A stretch of DNA of 64,000 nt from Methylobacterium nonmethylotrophicum (GCF_004745635.1 NZ_SRLB01000005.1:62001-126000), one strand, 5' to 3'. Shown: positions 54,683 through 63,996, counted from the stretch's first letter. Translations and numbers: made by a program. The notes: generated from the sequence alone by a model not told the origin.

Positions 54683-55623
54683 GCGCGCCTCCTCAGGCGG
54701 GGATCGACCACGGTGTAGAGCAGGTCGACCCCGAGATTGACCACGATCACCACCGTGGCGAAGACCATCACGACGTTCTGGATCACGATCAGGTCGCGCT
54801 GGGCCAGCGCCTGCCAGGCGAGCCGGCCCATGCCCGGCAGGGTGAACACGTTCTCGACCAGCACCGCGCCGCCGATCAGGAACGAGATCTGCAGGCCCAG
54901 CATGGTGATGACCGGCACCAGCGCGTTCGGCACCGCGTGGCGCCAGAGCGCGCGGGAGACCGAGGCGCCCTTGGCCCGGGCGGTGCGCACGAAATCCTCG
55001 TTCATCACCTCGACGACGGAGGCCCGCGTCACCCGGGTCAGCACCGCCGATTGCGGGATCGCCAGCGCCAGCGCCGGCAGGAGCAGGGCGCGCAAGGCCG
55101 CGACCGGGTCGCCCCAGCCCGGGAAGCCGCCGGCCGGCAGGAGCCCGAGGCCGAGCGCCACCGTCATGATCAGCAGGAGCCCGATCCAGAAATTCGGCAC
55201 CGCGATCCCGGCCTGCGCGTAGAGGGTGGCGGCCCCGTCCGCCACGCCGCCCGGCCGCGACGCCGCGGTGACGCCGAGCGGCAGGGCGATGCCGATGGCG
55301 AGCAGGACCGCGAGGCCGGTGAGCGGCAGGGTCACCGCCAGCCGCTCCAGGATCAGCGATCCCACCGGCACGCCGTAGGTGTAGGAGATGCCGAGGTTGC
55401 CGCTCGCGAGCCCGCCGAGCCAGCGCAGGTAGCGGACGACCGCCGGCGCATCGAGGCCCATCTGGGCGCGCAGGGCCGCCAGGGTCTCAGGGGTCGCCGA
55501 GGTGCCGAGCATCGCCGAGGCCGGGTCTCCCGGCACGATCTCCATCATGCAGAAGACCAGCACCGAGATCAGCAGGAAGGTGACGGCGAAGCCGGCGGCG
55601 CGGCGGGCGAGGTGCCTCAGCAT
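54679..55623 (-). CDS. Peptide ABC transporter permease, DppB/OppB type
   Basis: This 314-residue permease starts MLRHLARRAAGFAVTFLLIS and has the DppB hallmarks EIVPGDPASAMLGTSATPE, GNLGISYTYGVPVGSLILER and the EAA-like segment RAKGASVSRALWRHAVPNAL. It begins at ATG 55623. A 266-bp gap with a degenerate M1 repeat separates it from the binding-protein gene, while all downstream junctions overlap. Confidence 0.93.
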   Translation of the reverse strand: MLRHLARRAAGFAVTFLLISVLVFCMMEIVPGDPASAMLGTSATPETLAALRAQMGLDAPAVVRYLRWLGGLASGNLGISYTYGVPVGSLILERLAVTLPLTGLAVLLAIGIALPLGVTAASRPGGVADGAATLYAQAGIAVPNFWIGLLLIMTVALGLGLLPAGGFPGWGDPVAALRALLLPALALAIPQSAVLTRVTRASVVEVMNEDFVRTARAKGASVSRALWRHAVPNALVPVITMLGLQISFLIGGAVLVENVFTLPGMGRLAWQALAQRDLIVIQNVVMVFATVVIVVNLGVDLLYTVVDPRLRRRA

Positions 55624-55650
55624 GGGATCGGTCTCGAAGTCCGCTCGATG

Positions 55651-55849
55651 GGACTGTTCAGGTTCATCCCACCCGCGCCCTCATCCTGAGGTGCCGGCGA
55701 TCGAAGATCGCTGGGCCTCGAAGGAGGGCTCCAGGGATCGCAGAGGCTTCTGGAGCTCTCCTTCGAGGCTGGGCGATCTGCGATCGCCCAGCACCTCAGG
55801 ATGAGGTCACGGGTGGGATGGAACATCGAAAGCAATGCAAGCAGGCTCT
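55651..55849. repeat. Degenerate M1-type element between binding-protein and permease genes
   Basis: The core has long inverted arms (CTCATCCTGAGGTGC ... GCACCTCAGGATGAG, with CTCGAAGGAGGGCTCCAG paired to CTGGAGCTCTCCTTCGAG). The right end GCAAGCAGGCTCT resembles the M1 terminus; the left end is decayed. It occupies the intergenic gap of the peptide-transport operon. Confidence 0.65.
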
Positions 55850-55889
55850 TATACTGGCCGCGGGATCGCCTGGAGAGGGGAGCGGCCCT

Positions 55890-57392
55890 CTACTCCGTCC
55901 ACCGCACCTCGGTCAGGTCGTTCGACGGCACCGGCTCGTTCTTCCAGAACCCGGTGAGCTTGGCCTTCCACACGCTGAGCTTCGGCAGCACGAACAGGAA
56001 CAGGGCCGGCACGTCGTCGGCGAGGATCTGCTGCGCCTCGCCGTAGGCTTTCAGCCGCGCCGCCTCGTCGGTCGCCTGCGCGGCCTCCGTCACCACCGCG
56101 TTGAAGGCCGGGTTCTTGTAGCCGAAATAATACGGGTCGTTGGAGTAGATCGCGATGTCCATCGGCTCGGCATGCGCGATGACCGTCATGTCGAAGCTGC
56201 GGTCGCGCATCACCTCCTGCACCCACTTGGCCGGGAACTCGGTCGGCACGATGGTCATGGTGACGCCGACCTCGGCGAACATCGCCTGCAGGATCTCGGC
56301 GGTGCGCGAGGCGTAGGCCATCTGCGGCGACTTGAAGGTGAAGGTCAGGCCCTTGGCGTAGCCGGCTTCCGCCAGCAGCGCCTTCGCTTTCTTGGGGTCG
56401 TAGGGATAGACGCCCGTGAGATCCCGGTAGCCCGGGTCGTTCGGCGTGTAGTGGCTGCCGATGGCTGCGCCGTAGCCGGAATAGGCGCCCTCGACCAGGA
56501 GCTTGCGGTCGACCGCCATCATCAGCGCCTGGCGCACGCGCTTGTCGCCGAAGGGCTTGGCGGCGTTGTTCATGCCGGCCACGACCTTCATCTCGGTCAG
56601 GCCCGGCTCCGCCGTGAACGCCTTGTCCTTCTGGAAGGCGGCGTAGAGCTCGGGCGCCGGCAGCAGCGGGAAGGCGTCGACGTCGCCGGCCCGGAGCGCC
56701 GCGGCCGCCGCCTGCGGATCGCCGATGAAGCGGAACGTGACCTTGTCGAGATGGACCTTGCGGGCGGAATCCCAGTGGTCGGGGCTGCGGGTCAGCTCGA
56801 CCCGGTCGCCCTTGCGCCAGGACGCGAAGCGGAACGGGCCGGTGCCGACCGGAATGGCCTTCAGGCCGTCGCGCGACTTCGGCTCGACCATCACGGCGGC
56901 CGGCAGGCCGAGCCAGAACAGGAGGTTGCCGGAGGGCTTCGACAGCGTGAGCACCAGGGTCGCCGGATCCGGCGCCTTCACGTCGGCGATGACGGCGTAG
57001 AGGGCCTTCTGCGGATTGACCGAGCCGGGTGCGCGGATCGCGTCGAGGGCGAACTTGGCGGTGGCCGCGTCGAAGGCCTCGCCGTTGTGGAACTTGACGC
57101 CGGCCTGGAGCGCGAAGGTGTAGGTCAGGCCGTCGGGCGAGACGGCCCAGCTCTTCGCCAGCTGCGGCTGCACCTTGCCGTCGCGGTCGACCCGGGTCAG
57201 GCCCTCGAACACGTTCTGCCACACCACCTGGCCGATCACGGTCGGGGCGGCGCTGGTCGGGTCGAGGCCCGGCGGCTCCACCGGCATGCCGAGGACGAGG
57301 TCGGTGCGGGGCGCCGCGACGGCGAGGCCCGGGACCAGGAGCGCGGCCAGGAGGGCGCCCGTCAGGAGGTGGCGGCGGGTGCGTGAGACCAT
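55890..57392 (-). CDS. Peptide ABC transporter substrate-binding protein, family 5
   Basis: This 500-residue periplasmic protein has a signal sequence (TRRHLLTGALLAALLVPGLA) and the DppA/OppA-type SBP-5 fold. Motifs include GLTYTFALQAGVKFHNGEAF, VGTGPFRFASWRKGDRVELT, RQALMMAVDRKLLVEGAYSG and YDPKKAKALLAEAGYAKGL. It captures peptides or related solutes for the permeases downstream. It starts at ATG 57392, 124 bp after the LysR stop on the same strand. Confidence 0.93.
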   Translation of the reverse strand: MVSRTRRHLLTGALLAALLVPGLAVAAPRTDLVLGMPVEPPGLDPTSAAPTVIGQVVWQNVFEGLTRVDRDGKVQPQLAKSWAVSPDGLTYTFALQAGVKFHNGEAFDAATAKFALDAIRAPGSVNPQKALYAVIADVKAPDPATLVLTLSKPSGNLLFWLGLPAAVMVEPKSRDGLKAIPVGTGPFRFASWRKGDRVELTRSPDHWDSARKVHLDKVTFRFIGDPQAAAAALRAGDVDAFPLLPAPELYAAFQKDKAFTAEPGLTEMKVVAGMNNAAKPFGDKRVRQALMMAVDRKLLVEGAYSGYGAAIGSHYTPNDPGYRDLTGVYPYDPKKAKALLAEAGYAKGLTFTFKSPQMAYASRTAEILQAMFAEVGVTMTIVPTEFPAKWVQEVMRDRSFDMTVIAHAEPMDIAIYSNDPYYFGYKNPAFNAVVTEAAQATDEAARLKAYGEAQQILADDVPALFLFVLPKLSVWKAKLTGFWKNEPVPSNDLTEVRWTE

Positions 57393-57516
57393 GGAACCCC
57401 TCGGTTGGCGTGTCGCCCGGCCGCCTTTCCCGTACGTCCCGGCGATGCCGCCAGGAGATCAGGATTTTTGGTGTGGCCGCAACAGCGATCTGGTGCGCAC
57501 CCCGTAGCCGAAACCG

Positions 57517-58440
57517 CTACACCCCGGGAGGGGCGCGGAAGCCCGGCATGTGCTGTTCGAGCACGCCGACCAGCTTGGCGGCCGCGAAGGAGAGCGGCCG
57601 GTCCTCCCGGTGCGACAGGTCGAGATGGGTGCGGATGCGCAGGTCCCGGAACGGCCGCGCCACCAGCGTCCCCGCCGCGCCGTCGCGCCGCACGCTGAAG
57701 GGCGGCAGCACCAGCACGGCCCGGCCGCGGCGGGCGAGCTCGAGCTGGATCTCGAGGGCGCCGGTGGTGAAGACCGGATCGAGGGGCGGCAGGCCCGCCT
57801 CCCGCATCTGCCCGTCGAGGGCCTGGCGCACCCCGAAGGCCGCGTCCGGCATCGCCACCGGATGGGCGAGAAGGTCGCGCGGGCCGATCGCGTCGAGGCG
57901 GGCCAGCGGGTGCGACGGCGCCATCACGGCGGCATGGTCGATCGCCACGCGGCAGCGCACGAAGGTCTCGGCCTCCGGCGGCGTGAACAGGGTGACGGCG
58001 AGGTCCGCCTCCCCCTCGACCAGCGCCTGCATGGTGCGCCCGACGCTCGCCACCACGACCTCGAACCGCACCTCCGGGTAGCTCGCGGAAAAGTCCGCGA
58101 GCGCCGGCACCAGCAGCCCGGAGGCCGCCGCCCCGCTGGCATAGACCGTGACGCGGCCCGCCCGCAGGCCCTTGAGGTCGTCGATCAGGGTGCGGACGTG
58201 GTCGAGCTCGCGCAGGGTGCGGGCCGAGCGGGCGGCCAGGAGTTCGCCGGCGGCGGTGAGCCGGATCCCGGTCGGGTCGCGCTCCACCAGCGGGGCGCCG
58301 AAATGGTATTCGAGGTTCTCGATCTGCCGGCTGATCGCGGTCGGCGCGATGCCGAGCTTTTCCGCCGCCCGCCGCATCGAGCCGTGACGGGCGAGCTCGT
58401 TGAAGTAGATCAGGGCCCGCAGCTGCACGGCTGACACCAT
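57517..58440 (-). CDS. LysR-family transcriptional regulator
   Basis: This 307-residue regulator has the N-terminal helix-turn-helix VQLRALIYFNELARHGSMRR and KLGIAPTAISRQIENLEYHF. The LysR effector domain has VTVYASGAAASGLLVPALAD and GEADLAVTLFTPPEAETFVR. ATG 58440 is chosen to begin just before the HTH. It sits upstream of and co-directional with the peptide ABC operon, the likely target; the LysR ligand is unknown. Confidence 0.93.
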   Translation of the reverse strand: MVSAVQLRALIYFNELARHGSMRRAAEKLGIAPTAISRQIENLEYHFGAPLVERDPTGIRLTAAGELLAARSARTLRELDHVRTLIDDLKGLRAGRVTVYASGAAASGLLVPALADFSASYPEVRFEVVVASVGRTMQALVEGEADLAVTLFTPPEAETFVRCRVAIDHAAVMAPSHPLARLDAIGPRDLLAHPVAMPDAAFGVRQALDGQMREAGLPPLDPVFTTGALEIQLELARRGRAVLVLPPFSVRRDGAAGTLVARPFRDLRIRTHLDLSHREDRPLSFAAAKLVGVLEQHMPGFRAPPGV

Positions 58441-58630
58441 CCTGGCGGCCGCACCCCGGCCTGCCGCTAGGGAGTAGGCTGCTCCGCCGCTCGCGTCCAC
58501 GCCCGGGCTCAGGTCGTCGACTGCGCGCCCCGCTCCTCCTCCGTCGTGCCCGGCACCGGGCCCTTCGCGGCGACCCGGCTCACGGACATGTCGAGCCGGG
58601 CGGTCGCCAGCGCATCACGACGGCACGGCC

Positions 58631-59740
58631 CTACTCGGCCGCCAGCACGCCGCGGCGGATCTGGTCCTCCTCGATCGACTCGAACAGGGCCTTGAAGTTG
58701 CCCTCGCCGAAGCCGTCGTCGCCTTTGCGCTGGATGAACTCGAAGAAGATCGGCCCGATGGCGTTGGCGGAGAAGAGCTGCAGCAGGATCTTGGTCATCC
58801 CGCCCTCGACCACGCCCTCGCCGTCGATCAGGATGCCGTTGCGCTCCATCCGCTCCAGCGGCTCGCCATGGCCGGGCAGCCGCCGGTCAACGCGGCGGTA
58901 ATAGACGGAAGGCGGCGAAGGCATGAAGGCGACGCCGCCGTCCCGCAGAGCCTCGATCGTCGCGTAGATGTCGCGGCAGCCGCAGGCGATGTGCTGGATG
59001 CCCTCGCCGTTATAGGCGTGCAGGTATTCCTCGATCTGGCTCTTCTCGTCGGCCGATTCGTTGATCGGGATGCGGATCTTGCCGTCCGGCGAGGTCAGGG
59101 CCTTCGAGAACAGGCCGGTATGCTTGCCCTCGATGTCGAAGTAGCGGATCTGCCGGAAGTTGAAGATCTTTTCGTAGAACCCGGCCCAGACGCCCATCCG
59201 GCCGCGATGCACGTTGTGGGTCAGGTGGTCGAGATAGTAGAGGCCGAGGCCCTCCGGCTTCGGGTCGCGCGCGCCGAGCCAGTCGAACGCGGCCTCGTAG
59301 GGCGAGCCCTTCGTCCCGTAGGTGTCGACGAAGTAGAGGAGCGAGCCGCCGATGCCCTTGATCGCCGGCACGTCGAGGGTTTTATCTCCGTCCGCAGGAT
59401 CCGCCGGCTCGGCGCCGAGCGCGATCGCCCGCGCGTAGGCGGCCTCGGCGTCGACCACCCGGAACGCCATCGCGGGGGCGCAGGGACCGTGGGCGGACAC
59501 GAAGCGGTGGCCGTGGCTGCCGGGCTCCTCGTTGACGAGGTAGTTCACGTCGCCCTGGCGGTAGACGGTGATCGCCTTGGTGCGGTGGCGCGCCACCGCG
59601 GAAAAGCCCATGGCGCGGAAGAGGTCGTGCAGGGCCTGCGGCTCGGGATGGGCATATTCCACGAACTCGAACCCGTCCGTGCCCATCGGGTTGGCGGCGG
59701 TGACCTGCGCGGCCGGGGCGTCGTGCGGATAGGGGCCCAT
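58631..59740 (-). CDS. hpd: 4-hydroxyphenylpyruvate dioxygenase
   Basis: This 369-residue Fe(II) dioxygenase converts 4-hydroxyphenylpyruvate to homogentisate in tyrosine degradation. The vicinal oxygen chelate fold supplies His in YYLDHLTHNVHRGRM, His in EGIQHIACGCRDIYATIEAL, and Glu in IGPIFFEFIQRKGDDGFGEG. The C-terminal EGNFKALFESIEEDQIRRG is typical. ATG 59740 follows the divergent Lrp region. No homogentisate dioxygenase gene (hmgA) is in the window. Confidence 0.96.
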   Translation of the reverse strand: MGPYPHDAPAAQVTAANPMGTDGFEFVEYAHPEPQALHDLFRAMGFSAVARHRTKAITVYRQGDVNYLVNEEPGSHGHRFVSAHGPCAPAMAFRVVDAEAAYARAIALGAEPADPADGDKTLDVPAIKGIGGSLLYFVDTYGTKGSPYEAAFDWLGARDPKPEGLGLYYLDHLTHNVHRGRMGVWAGFYEKIFNFRQIRYFDIEGKHTGLFSKALTSPDGKIRIPINESADEKSQIEEYLHAYNGEGIQHIACGCRDIYATIEALRDGGVAFMPSPPSVYYRRVDRRLPGHGEPLERMERNGILIDGEGVVEGGMTKILLQLFSANAIGPIFFEFIQRKGDDGFGEGNFKALFESIEEDQIRRGVLAAE

Positions 59741-59829
59741 CGATGCGTCTCCTCGTGTGCGTGGCCTCGAGTCCAGCATGGACGGCCCGCGCGGGGCGTG
59801 CGAAATGCGGGCGCCGGCCGCGCTCGCGC

Positions 59830-59842
59830 GCACGGATCGTGC
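59830..59842. promoter_or_regulatory. Palindrome GCACG-GAT-CGTGC between hpd and lrp
   Basis: Perfect 5-bp arms with a 3-bp spacer lie 17 bp before the Lrp ATG and 90 bp from the hpd ATG. Lrp/AsnC regulators commonly bind short palindromes in such divergent regions, so it is a candidate operator. Confidence 0.4.
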
Positions 59843-59858
59843 ATGGAACCGCCCCGCG

Positions 59859-60350
59859 ATGACCGACTCGCTCACCCTCGACGGGTTCGACCTGAAGATC
59901 CTCGCGGCTCTGCAGGAGGACGGGCGGCTCGGCAACCAGGAGCTCGCGGACCGGGTGCATCTCTCGCCGAGCCAGTGCTCGCGAAGGCGCCTGCGGCTCG
60001 AGGAGCGCGGCGTGGTGCGGGGCTACCGGGCCGATCTGGCGCCCGGCCCCCTGGGGCTCCGCGTCACCGTGTTCACCAAGGTGGCGCTCGCCACCCACAA
60101 CCGCGACAATGCCCGCCGCTTCGCCGAGCTGGTGCGGGGCCTCGACTGCGTGCTCGAGGCCCACGTCATGACCGGCGACAGCGATTACCTGCTGAAGGTG
60201 ATCGTGCCCGACCTGAAGGCGCTCTCGGGCCTCGTCAACGACGTGCTGCTCCCGCACGAGAGCGTGGCCCACGTCCATTCCTCGGTGGTGCTCGACACGC
60301 TGAAGGAGGCGGCCCCCCTGCCGCTGCCCCTCCTGCCCGCCTCCGGCTGA
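59859..60350 (+). CDS. Lrp/AsnC-family regulator
   Basis: This 163-residue regulator has the N-terminal helix-turn-helix (FDLKILAALQEDGRLGNQEL, ADRVHLSPSQCSRRRLRLEE) and the C-terminal RAM ligand-binding domain (LDCVLEAHVMTGDSDYLLKV). It is divergent from hpd with 118 bp between starts, the common arrangement for tyrosine-responsive control of hpd. ATG 59859 is selected because the upstream in-frame ATGs give a low-complexity extension. Confidence 0.92.
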   Translation: MTDSLTLDGFDLKILAALQEDGRLGNQELADRVHLSPSQCSRRRLRLEERGVVRGYRADLAPGPLGLRVTVFTKVALATHNRDNARRFAELVRGLDCVLEAHVMTGDSDYLLKVIVPDLKALSGLVNDVLLPHESVAHVHSSVVLDTLKEAAPLPLPLLPASG

Positions 60351-60357
60351 GGCCGCG

Positions 60358-61272
60358 TCAGAACTCCACCCCCAGCTTCACCCGCACCGCGTGGCGCTCG
60401 AAATGGGTGAGGTCGAGGGGGCGGCGGGTCTGTCCCTCCGTGCGGTCGCGGCCGGCGATCTGGCCCGCATAGGCGAGCGTCACGAAGGCCTTGTCCGACA
60501 GGCGCCGGTAGAGGAGCGGTCCCAGCGTCAGGGCCCGGCCCTCGTAGCGGTTGAGGAAGGCGCCGTCATGGGACCGCAGGTAGCGCAGTTCCGGGCCCAC
60601 GAACGTATCGGCGTCGATCCGGACCGCCACCGCGTTCGACCACAGGAAGGTCGAGGAGCGGTCGGTGTCGCGGGAGCCGCGCAGGGTGCCGACCGTCGGC
60701 TCGTAGCTCACATTCATGCCGTACCAGACCTTGTCGGGCACCAGCCGGAGGTCGAGCTGGAGCACGCTCTCCATGTCGAAGATATTGGCGCCCCGGCCCT
60801 CGACCGGGAGCACCCGGGCGAAGCGCGGGCGCAGCTCGACCGCGAGGCCGAGGGGCTGGTCATCCGAGCCCTTCAGGAACTGGTACTTCAGCTCGATGCC
60901 GGCCCCGTCGAAGCTGCCGTTGTCCTTGTCGGGCAGGTCGGCGGCGCCCCGCACCCGGCGGGCATCGCCGAACAGGCCGAACTCGATGCTGAGCGCCTCG
61001 GTCGGGTCGAACTGGTAGCTGAGCTTGGTGCTGGCGACGCCGTAGCGGCGGGGACCGGTCGCGCCCCGGTTCTTGCCGGCGCGCCCGACCGTGTCGAGGA
61101 GGATCTCCTGCTCGCCCTTGCGGCCCGTGCTCGACCCCTCGGTGAAGCCGAACAGGTTCTCGGTGTCGACGTCGCTCTCCTCCCCGGCGGCGGCCGGCTG
61201 GGCCAGCGCGGCGAGGAGCAGGGCGCCGCGCAGGGTTCGGCCCGGTCTCGTCATGCCCGTCTCGATGCCCAT
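60358..61272 (-). CDS. Exported protein, probable outer-membrane beta-barrel
   Basis: This protein of about 304 residues has a signal peptide (MTRPGRTLRGALLLAALAQP, cleavage near AAAGEE). The mature part consists of alternating polar/hydrophobic segments (GVASTKLSYQFDPTEALSIE, VLQLDLRLVPDKVWYGMNVS, FVTLAYAGQIAGRDR) and ends HAVRVKLGVEF, a terminal strand ending in Phe as in outer-membrane barrels. I do not recognise a named family. The start is either ATG 61272 or ATG 61254. It converges with the Lrp gene (7 bp apart). Confidence 0.7.
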   Translation of the reverse strand: MGIETGMTRPGRTLRGALLLAALAQPAAAGEESDVDTENLFGFTEGSSTGRKGEQEILLDTVGRAGKNRGATGPRRYGVASTKLSYQFDPTEALSIEFGLFGDARRVRGAADLPDKDNGSFDGAGIELKYQFLKGSDDQPLGLAVELRPRFARVLPVEGRGANIFDMESVLQLDLRLVPDKVWYGMNVSYEPTVGTLRGSRDTDRSSTFLWSNAVAVRIDADTFVGPELRYLRSHDGAFLNRYEGRALTLGPLLYRRLSDKAFVTLAYAGQIAGRDRTEGQTRRPLDLTHFERHAVRVKLGVEF

Positions 61273-61432
61273 CCCCCGACCATCGGCCGTGTGGCACGGG
61301 CCCGCGGACCCCCGCAAGCCTGCCGCAAGGGCGGTTTTCGCTAAACGGTGATGAAACCTCCGCCGTTGACGAACGCTTGATGGATCCAGGCCACACTACG
61401 GTCCGGGACAGGCCCGGCAGAGGTCAGGCGCC

Positions 61433-62479
61433 ATGATGTGGGACGGCATCGCACTCTTCTCCGGCGCGCCGGTGCGGCGCTCAGCGGACGGCGTGCTGGG
61501 TGCCGCGGGCGTGCCGCCGGTGCCCGAGCCGCCCCGGCGGGCCAAGGTCGGCCTGGCGCTCGGGGGCGGCGCCGCCCGGGGCTGGTCCCATATCGGGGCG
61601 ATCGAGGTGCTGCAGGAGGCCGGCATCGCCATCGACGTGGTGGCGGGCTGCTCGATCGGGGCGGCGGTCGGCGCCTGCCACGCCGCCGGCAAGCTCGGCG
61701 AGCTGCGCGAATTCGCCCTGTCGCTGACCAAGCGCCGGGTGATGGGCCTGCTCGATTTCCACATCAGCGGCTCGGGGCTCATCGCGGGCGAGCGCCTGCG
61801 ACGGCTGCTCGAGCGCGACCTCGGCCGCTCCCGCATCGAGGACCTGCCGCTCACCTTCGCGGCGGTGGCGACCGAGCTGGGCACCGGCCACGAGATCTGG
61901 CTCACCCGCGGCGGCCTCGTCGAGGCGGTGCGGGCCTCCTACGCGCTGCCGGGCATCTTCGACCCGGTCAAGATCGCCGGGCGCTGGCTGATGGACGGAG
62001 CGCTGGTCAACCCGGTGCCGGTCACGGCGGCCCGGGCGCTCGGCGCCGACGTGGTGCTCTGCGTCAACCTCAACGGCGACATGCGGGTGCGCGGCACCGT
62101 TATCCAGTCGCACGGGGCGGAAGGCGCGGATGCCGTGATGGAGGTCGCCGCCGAGGCGGCGGCCGGCCTGCCGGAGGAGCCGCGGCGCTGGCCGCTCATC
62201 GGGGCGCGCAAGGCGCGGCCGAAGCCCCGGCCGGAATCCGGCGCGCCGAGCGGCATCGCCAGCGTGATGGTCGACGCGTTCAACATCACGCAGGACCGGA
62301 TCTCGCGCTCGCGCCTGGCCGGCGACCCGCCGGACGTGATGATCAACCCGAAGCTCGCCCAGATGGGCCTGTTCGAGTTCCACCGCGCCGAGGAATGCAT
62401 CGAGCTGGGTCGCCAGGCCACCCGGCGGATGCTGCCGGAGATCCACGAGATGATCGCCGCCGCCGTCGCGCCGATGTGA
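61433..62479 (+). CDS. Patatin-like phospholipase, RssA type
   Basis: This 348-residue serine hydrolase has the oxyanion loop LALGGGAARGWSHIGAIEVL, the nucleophile S74 in VAGCSIGAAVG and the catalytic Asp D188 in LMDGALVNPVPV, the Ser-Asp dyad of patatins. It probably hydrolyses acyl chains of membrane lipids. The C-terminal ~100 residues (SVMVDAFNITQDRISRSRLA) are conserved in the RssA branch. ATG 61433 is followed at once by a second ATG; AGAGGT lies upstream. Confidence 0.92.
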   Translation: MMWDGIALFSGAPVRRSADGVLGAAGVPPVPEPPRRAKVGLALGGGAARGWSHIGAIEVLQEAGIAIDVVAGCSIGAAVGACHAAGKLGELREFALSLTKRRVMGLLDFHISGSGLIAGERLRRLLERDLGRSRIEDLPLTFAAVATELGTGHEIWLTRGGLVEAVRASYALPGIFDPVKIAGRWLMDGALVNPVPVTAARALGADVVLCVNLNGDMRVRGTVIQSHGAEGADAVMEVAAEAAAGLPEEPRRWPLIGARKARPKPRPESGAPSGIASVMVDAFNITQDRISRSRLAGDPPDVMINPKLAQMGLFEFHRAEECIELGRQATRRMLPEIHEMIAAAVAPM

Positions 62480-62489
62480 GGAATGCCGC

Positions 62490-62921
62490 TCAGGCCGTGG
62501 CGATGTACTCGCGCAGGGCCTGGTGCTCGGCCTCGACCGACTCGATGCGGTGCTTGACCACGTCGCCGATCGACACGAGGCCGACGAGGCGGTCGTCCTC
62601 GACCACCGGGACGTGGCGGAAGCGGCCGTCGGTCATCAGCTCCATCACCTCGTCGATGGCGGTGGAGCGGGTGCAGCACACCACCTTCGCGGTCATGTGC
62701 CGGGACACCGGCGCTTCCAGCGCCGCGCCGCCGCCGCGGACCACCGCTCGGATGATGTCGCGCTCCGAGAGCATGCCGAGGACGGTCTGGCCGGCATCGC
62801 TCACCACCAGGGCGCCGATGCCCTTCTCGGTCAGGAGCGCGGCCGCCTCCGCCAGGGTGCGATGGGGCTGCACGGTCACGACGGTGCGGCCCTTCTGCGA
62901 CAGGATGCGCGCAACGGTCAT
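62490..62921 (-). CDS. Tandem CBS-domain protein
   Basis: This 143-residue protein consists of two CBS motifs. The first is VTVQPHRTLAEAAALLTEKG ... GMLSERDIIRAVVRGG (residues ~16-75). The second is MTAKVVCCTRSTAIDEVMEL ... GLVSIGDVVKHRIE (about 83-130). Such stand-alone pairs bind adenine nucleotides and act as energy sensors. No partner domain is fused. ATG 62921 is preferred to an upstream low-complexity extension. Confidence 0.93.
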   Translation of the reverse strand: MTVARILSQKGRTVVTVQPHRTLAEAAALLTEKGIGALVVSDAGQTVLGMLSERDIIRAVVRGGGAALEAPVSRHMTAKVVCCTRSTAIDEVMELMTDGRFRHVPVVEDDRLVGLVSIGDVVKHRIESVEAEHQALREYIATA

Positions 62922-63056
62922 CAGCGTCTCCCTGTAGGGGCCCCGCCGGCCTCGAAGCGGTCCGGGCGGGACTCTCGTTCGGAGGGCGAGTGTGTGACCG
63001 TGCGCCGGGCGACGCAAGCACCCTGGAAGTCGAAGCGAAGAATCGTCCACCGGGCG

Positions 63057-63875
63057 TCAGCGTCGTCCGAGCCGATCGACCAGGGGAAGCAGCAGGAACC
63101 CGACGACGAACCCGCCGAGATGCGCGTCCCAGGCCACGGCGGAATCGCTGAGCCCCAGCGGCAGGGCGGCGAGGCCGAACAGCAGGTTGGTGACGAACCA
63201 GATGGCGAGGAATACCGCCGCCGAGCGGTTGCGCAGCAGCTCGGGGATCGTCTGGAGCCGCGTCGGCACCGGGCGCTGCCAGGGCAGGGTGGCGGGCCCC
63301 GCGGCCTCGACCGGGTGGAACGCGAAGCGCACCGCCGCCGCCATCAGGCCCGACACCCCGGCGGAGGCACCGACCAGGGGTACGGTGCTCAACGGATCGA
63401 TGAGGACGTGGAGCAGGCCGCCGGCGGCGGTGGAGGCGAGCGCGATGACACCGTAGCGCCAGGCGCCGCAGCGGCGCGCCACCGGCGTGCCGAAGGCGGC
63501 GAGCCAGACGCTGTTGAGGAGGACATGGGCCCAGGAGCCGTGCAGGAGCGCGTAAGACACGAAGGTCCAGGGCATCGCGCCCGGATCCGCCACCAGGTAG
63601 GCCGCGAAGGCCTTGCGGGTCCCGACCTCGAGCGCGGACCCATCCGCGCCGGCGGCGGCCCGCAGCACGTCGGCGGCCCGGCCGGGATCGAGGGCGAGGG
63701 TCCAGCGCGCCGGCACCAGGGCGAGGTCGAGGAAAAGGGTGACGTCCCAGAGGTCGGGGAGGATCTGCCGCACGGCGTGGATCAGCACCAGGATCCCGAC
63801 CGAAGCGGTGACCACGGCGGGCATGTTGAAGACCGGCACGCGCGGCGGCCGCGGAAGGTCGGGGGTGGCGTCCAT
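63057..63875 (-). CDS. Rhomboid-family intramembrane serine protease
   Basis: This 272-residue membrane protein has about six helices. The candidate nucleophile S171 lies in LVGASAGVSGLMAAAVRFAF, the catalytic His H252 in VAWDAHLGGFVVGFLL, and the oxyanion-region His/Asn in SWAHVLLNSVWL (H117, N121 region). The nucleophile motif reads G-A-S-A rather than the usual G-x-S-G, so activity needs checking. It would cleave membrane proteins within the bilayer. ATG 63875 is used. Confidence 0.88.
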   Translation of the reverse strand: MDATPDLPRPPRVPVFNMPAVVTASVGILVLIHAVRQILPDLWDVTLFLDLALVPARWTLALDPGRAADVLRAAAGADGSALEVGTRKAFAAYLVADPGAMPWTFVSYALLHGSWAHVLLNSVWLAAFGTPVARRCGAWRYGVIALASTAAGGLLHVLIDPLSTVPLVGASAGVSGLMAAAVRFAFHPVEAAGPATLPWQRPVPTRLQTIPELLRNRSAAVFLAIWFVTNLLFGLAALPLGLSDSAVAWDAHLGGFVVGFLLLPLVDRLGRR

Positions 63876-63965
63876 GCGGGCACCATTGCGGGCCGCGGGC
63901 GCCGGCCGCAAGGCCGGGCGGCGTCGCGGACGGTCCGCGCACCGAAGAAAGAGTGCAACGCCCGG

Positions 63966-63996
63966 AAAAAAGAAGGGAGAGCGTTGCCGCTCTCCC
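63966..63996 (-). terminator. Leftward rho-independent terminator at the right edge
   Basis: A perfect 9-bp stem GGGAGAGCG-TTGC-CGCTCTCCC (63975-63996) is preceded on the + strand by AAAAAAGAA. This gives a U-rich tail on the minus transcript. It implies a leftward gene ending just beyond base 64000. Confidence 0.75.
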
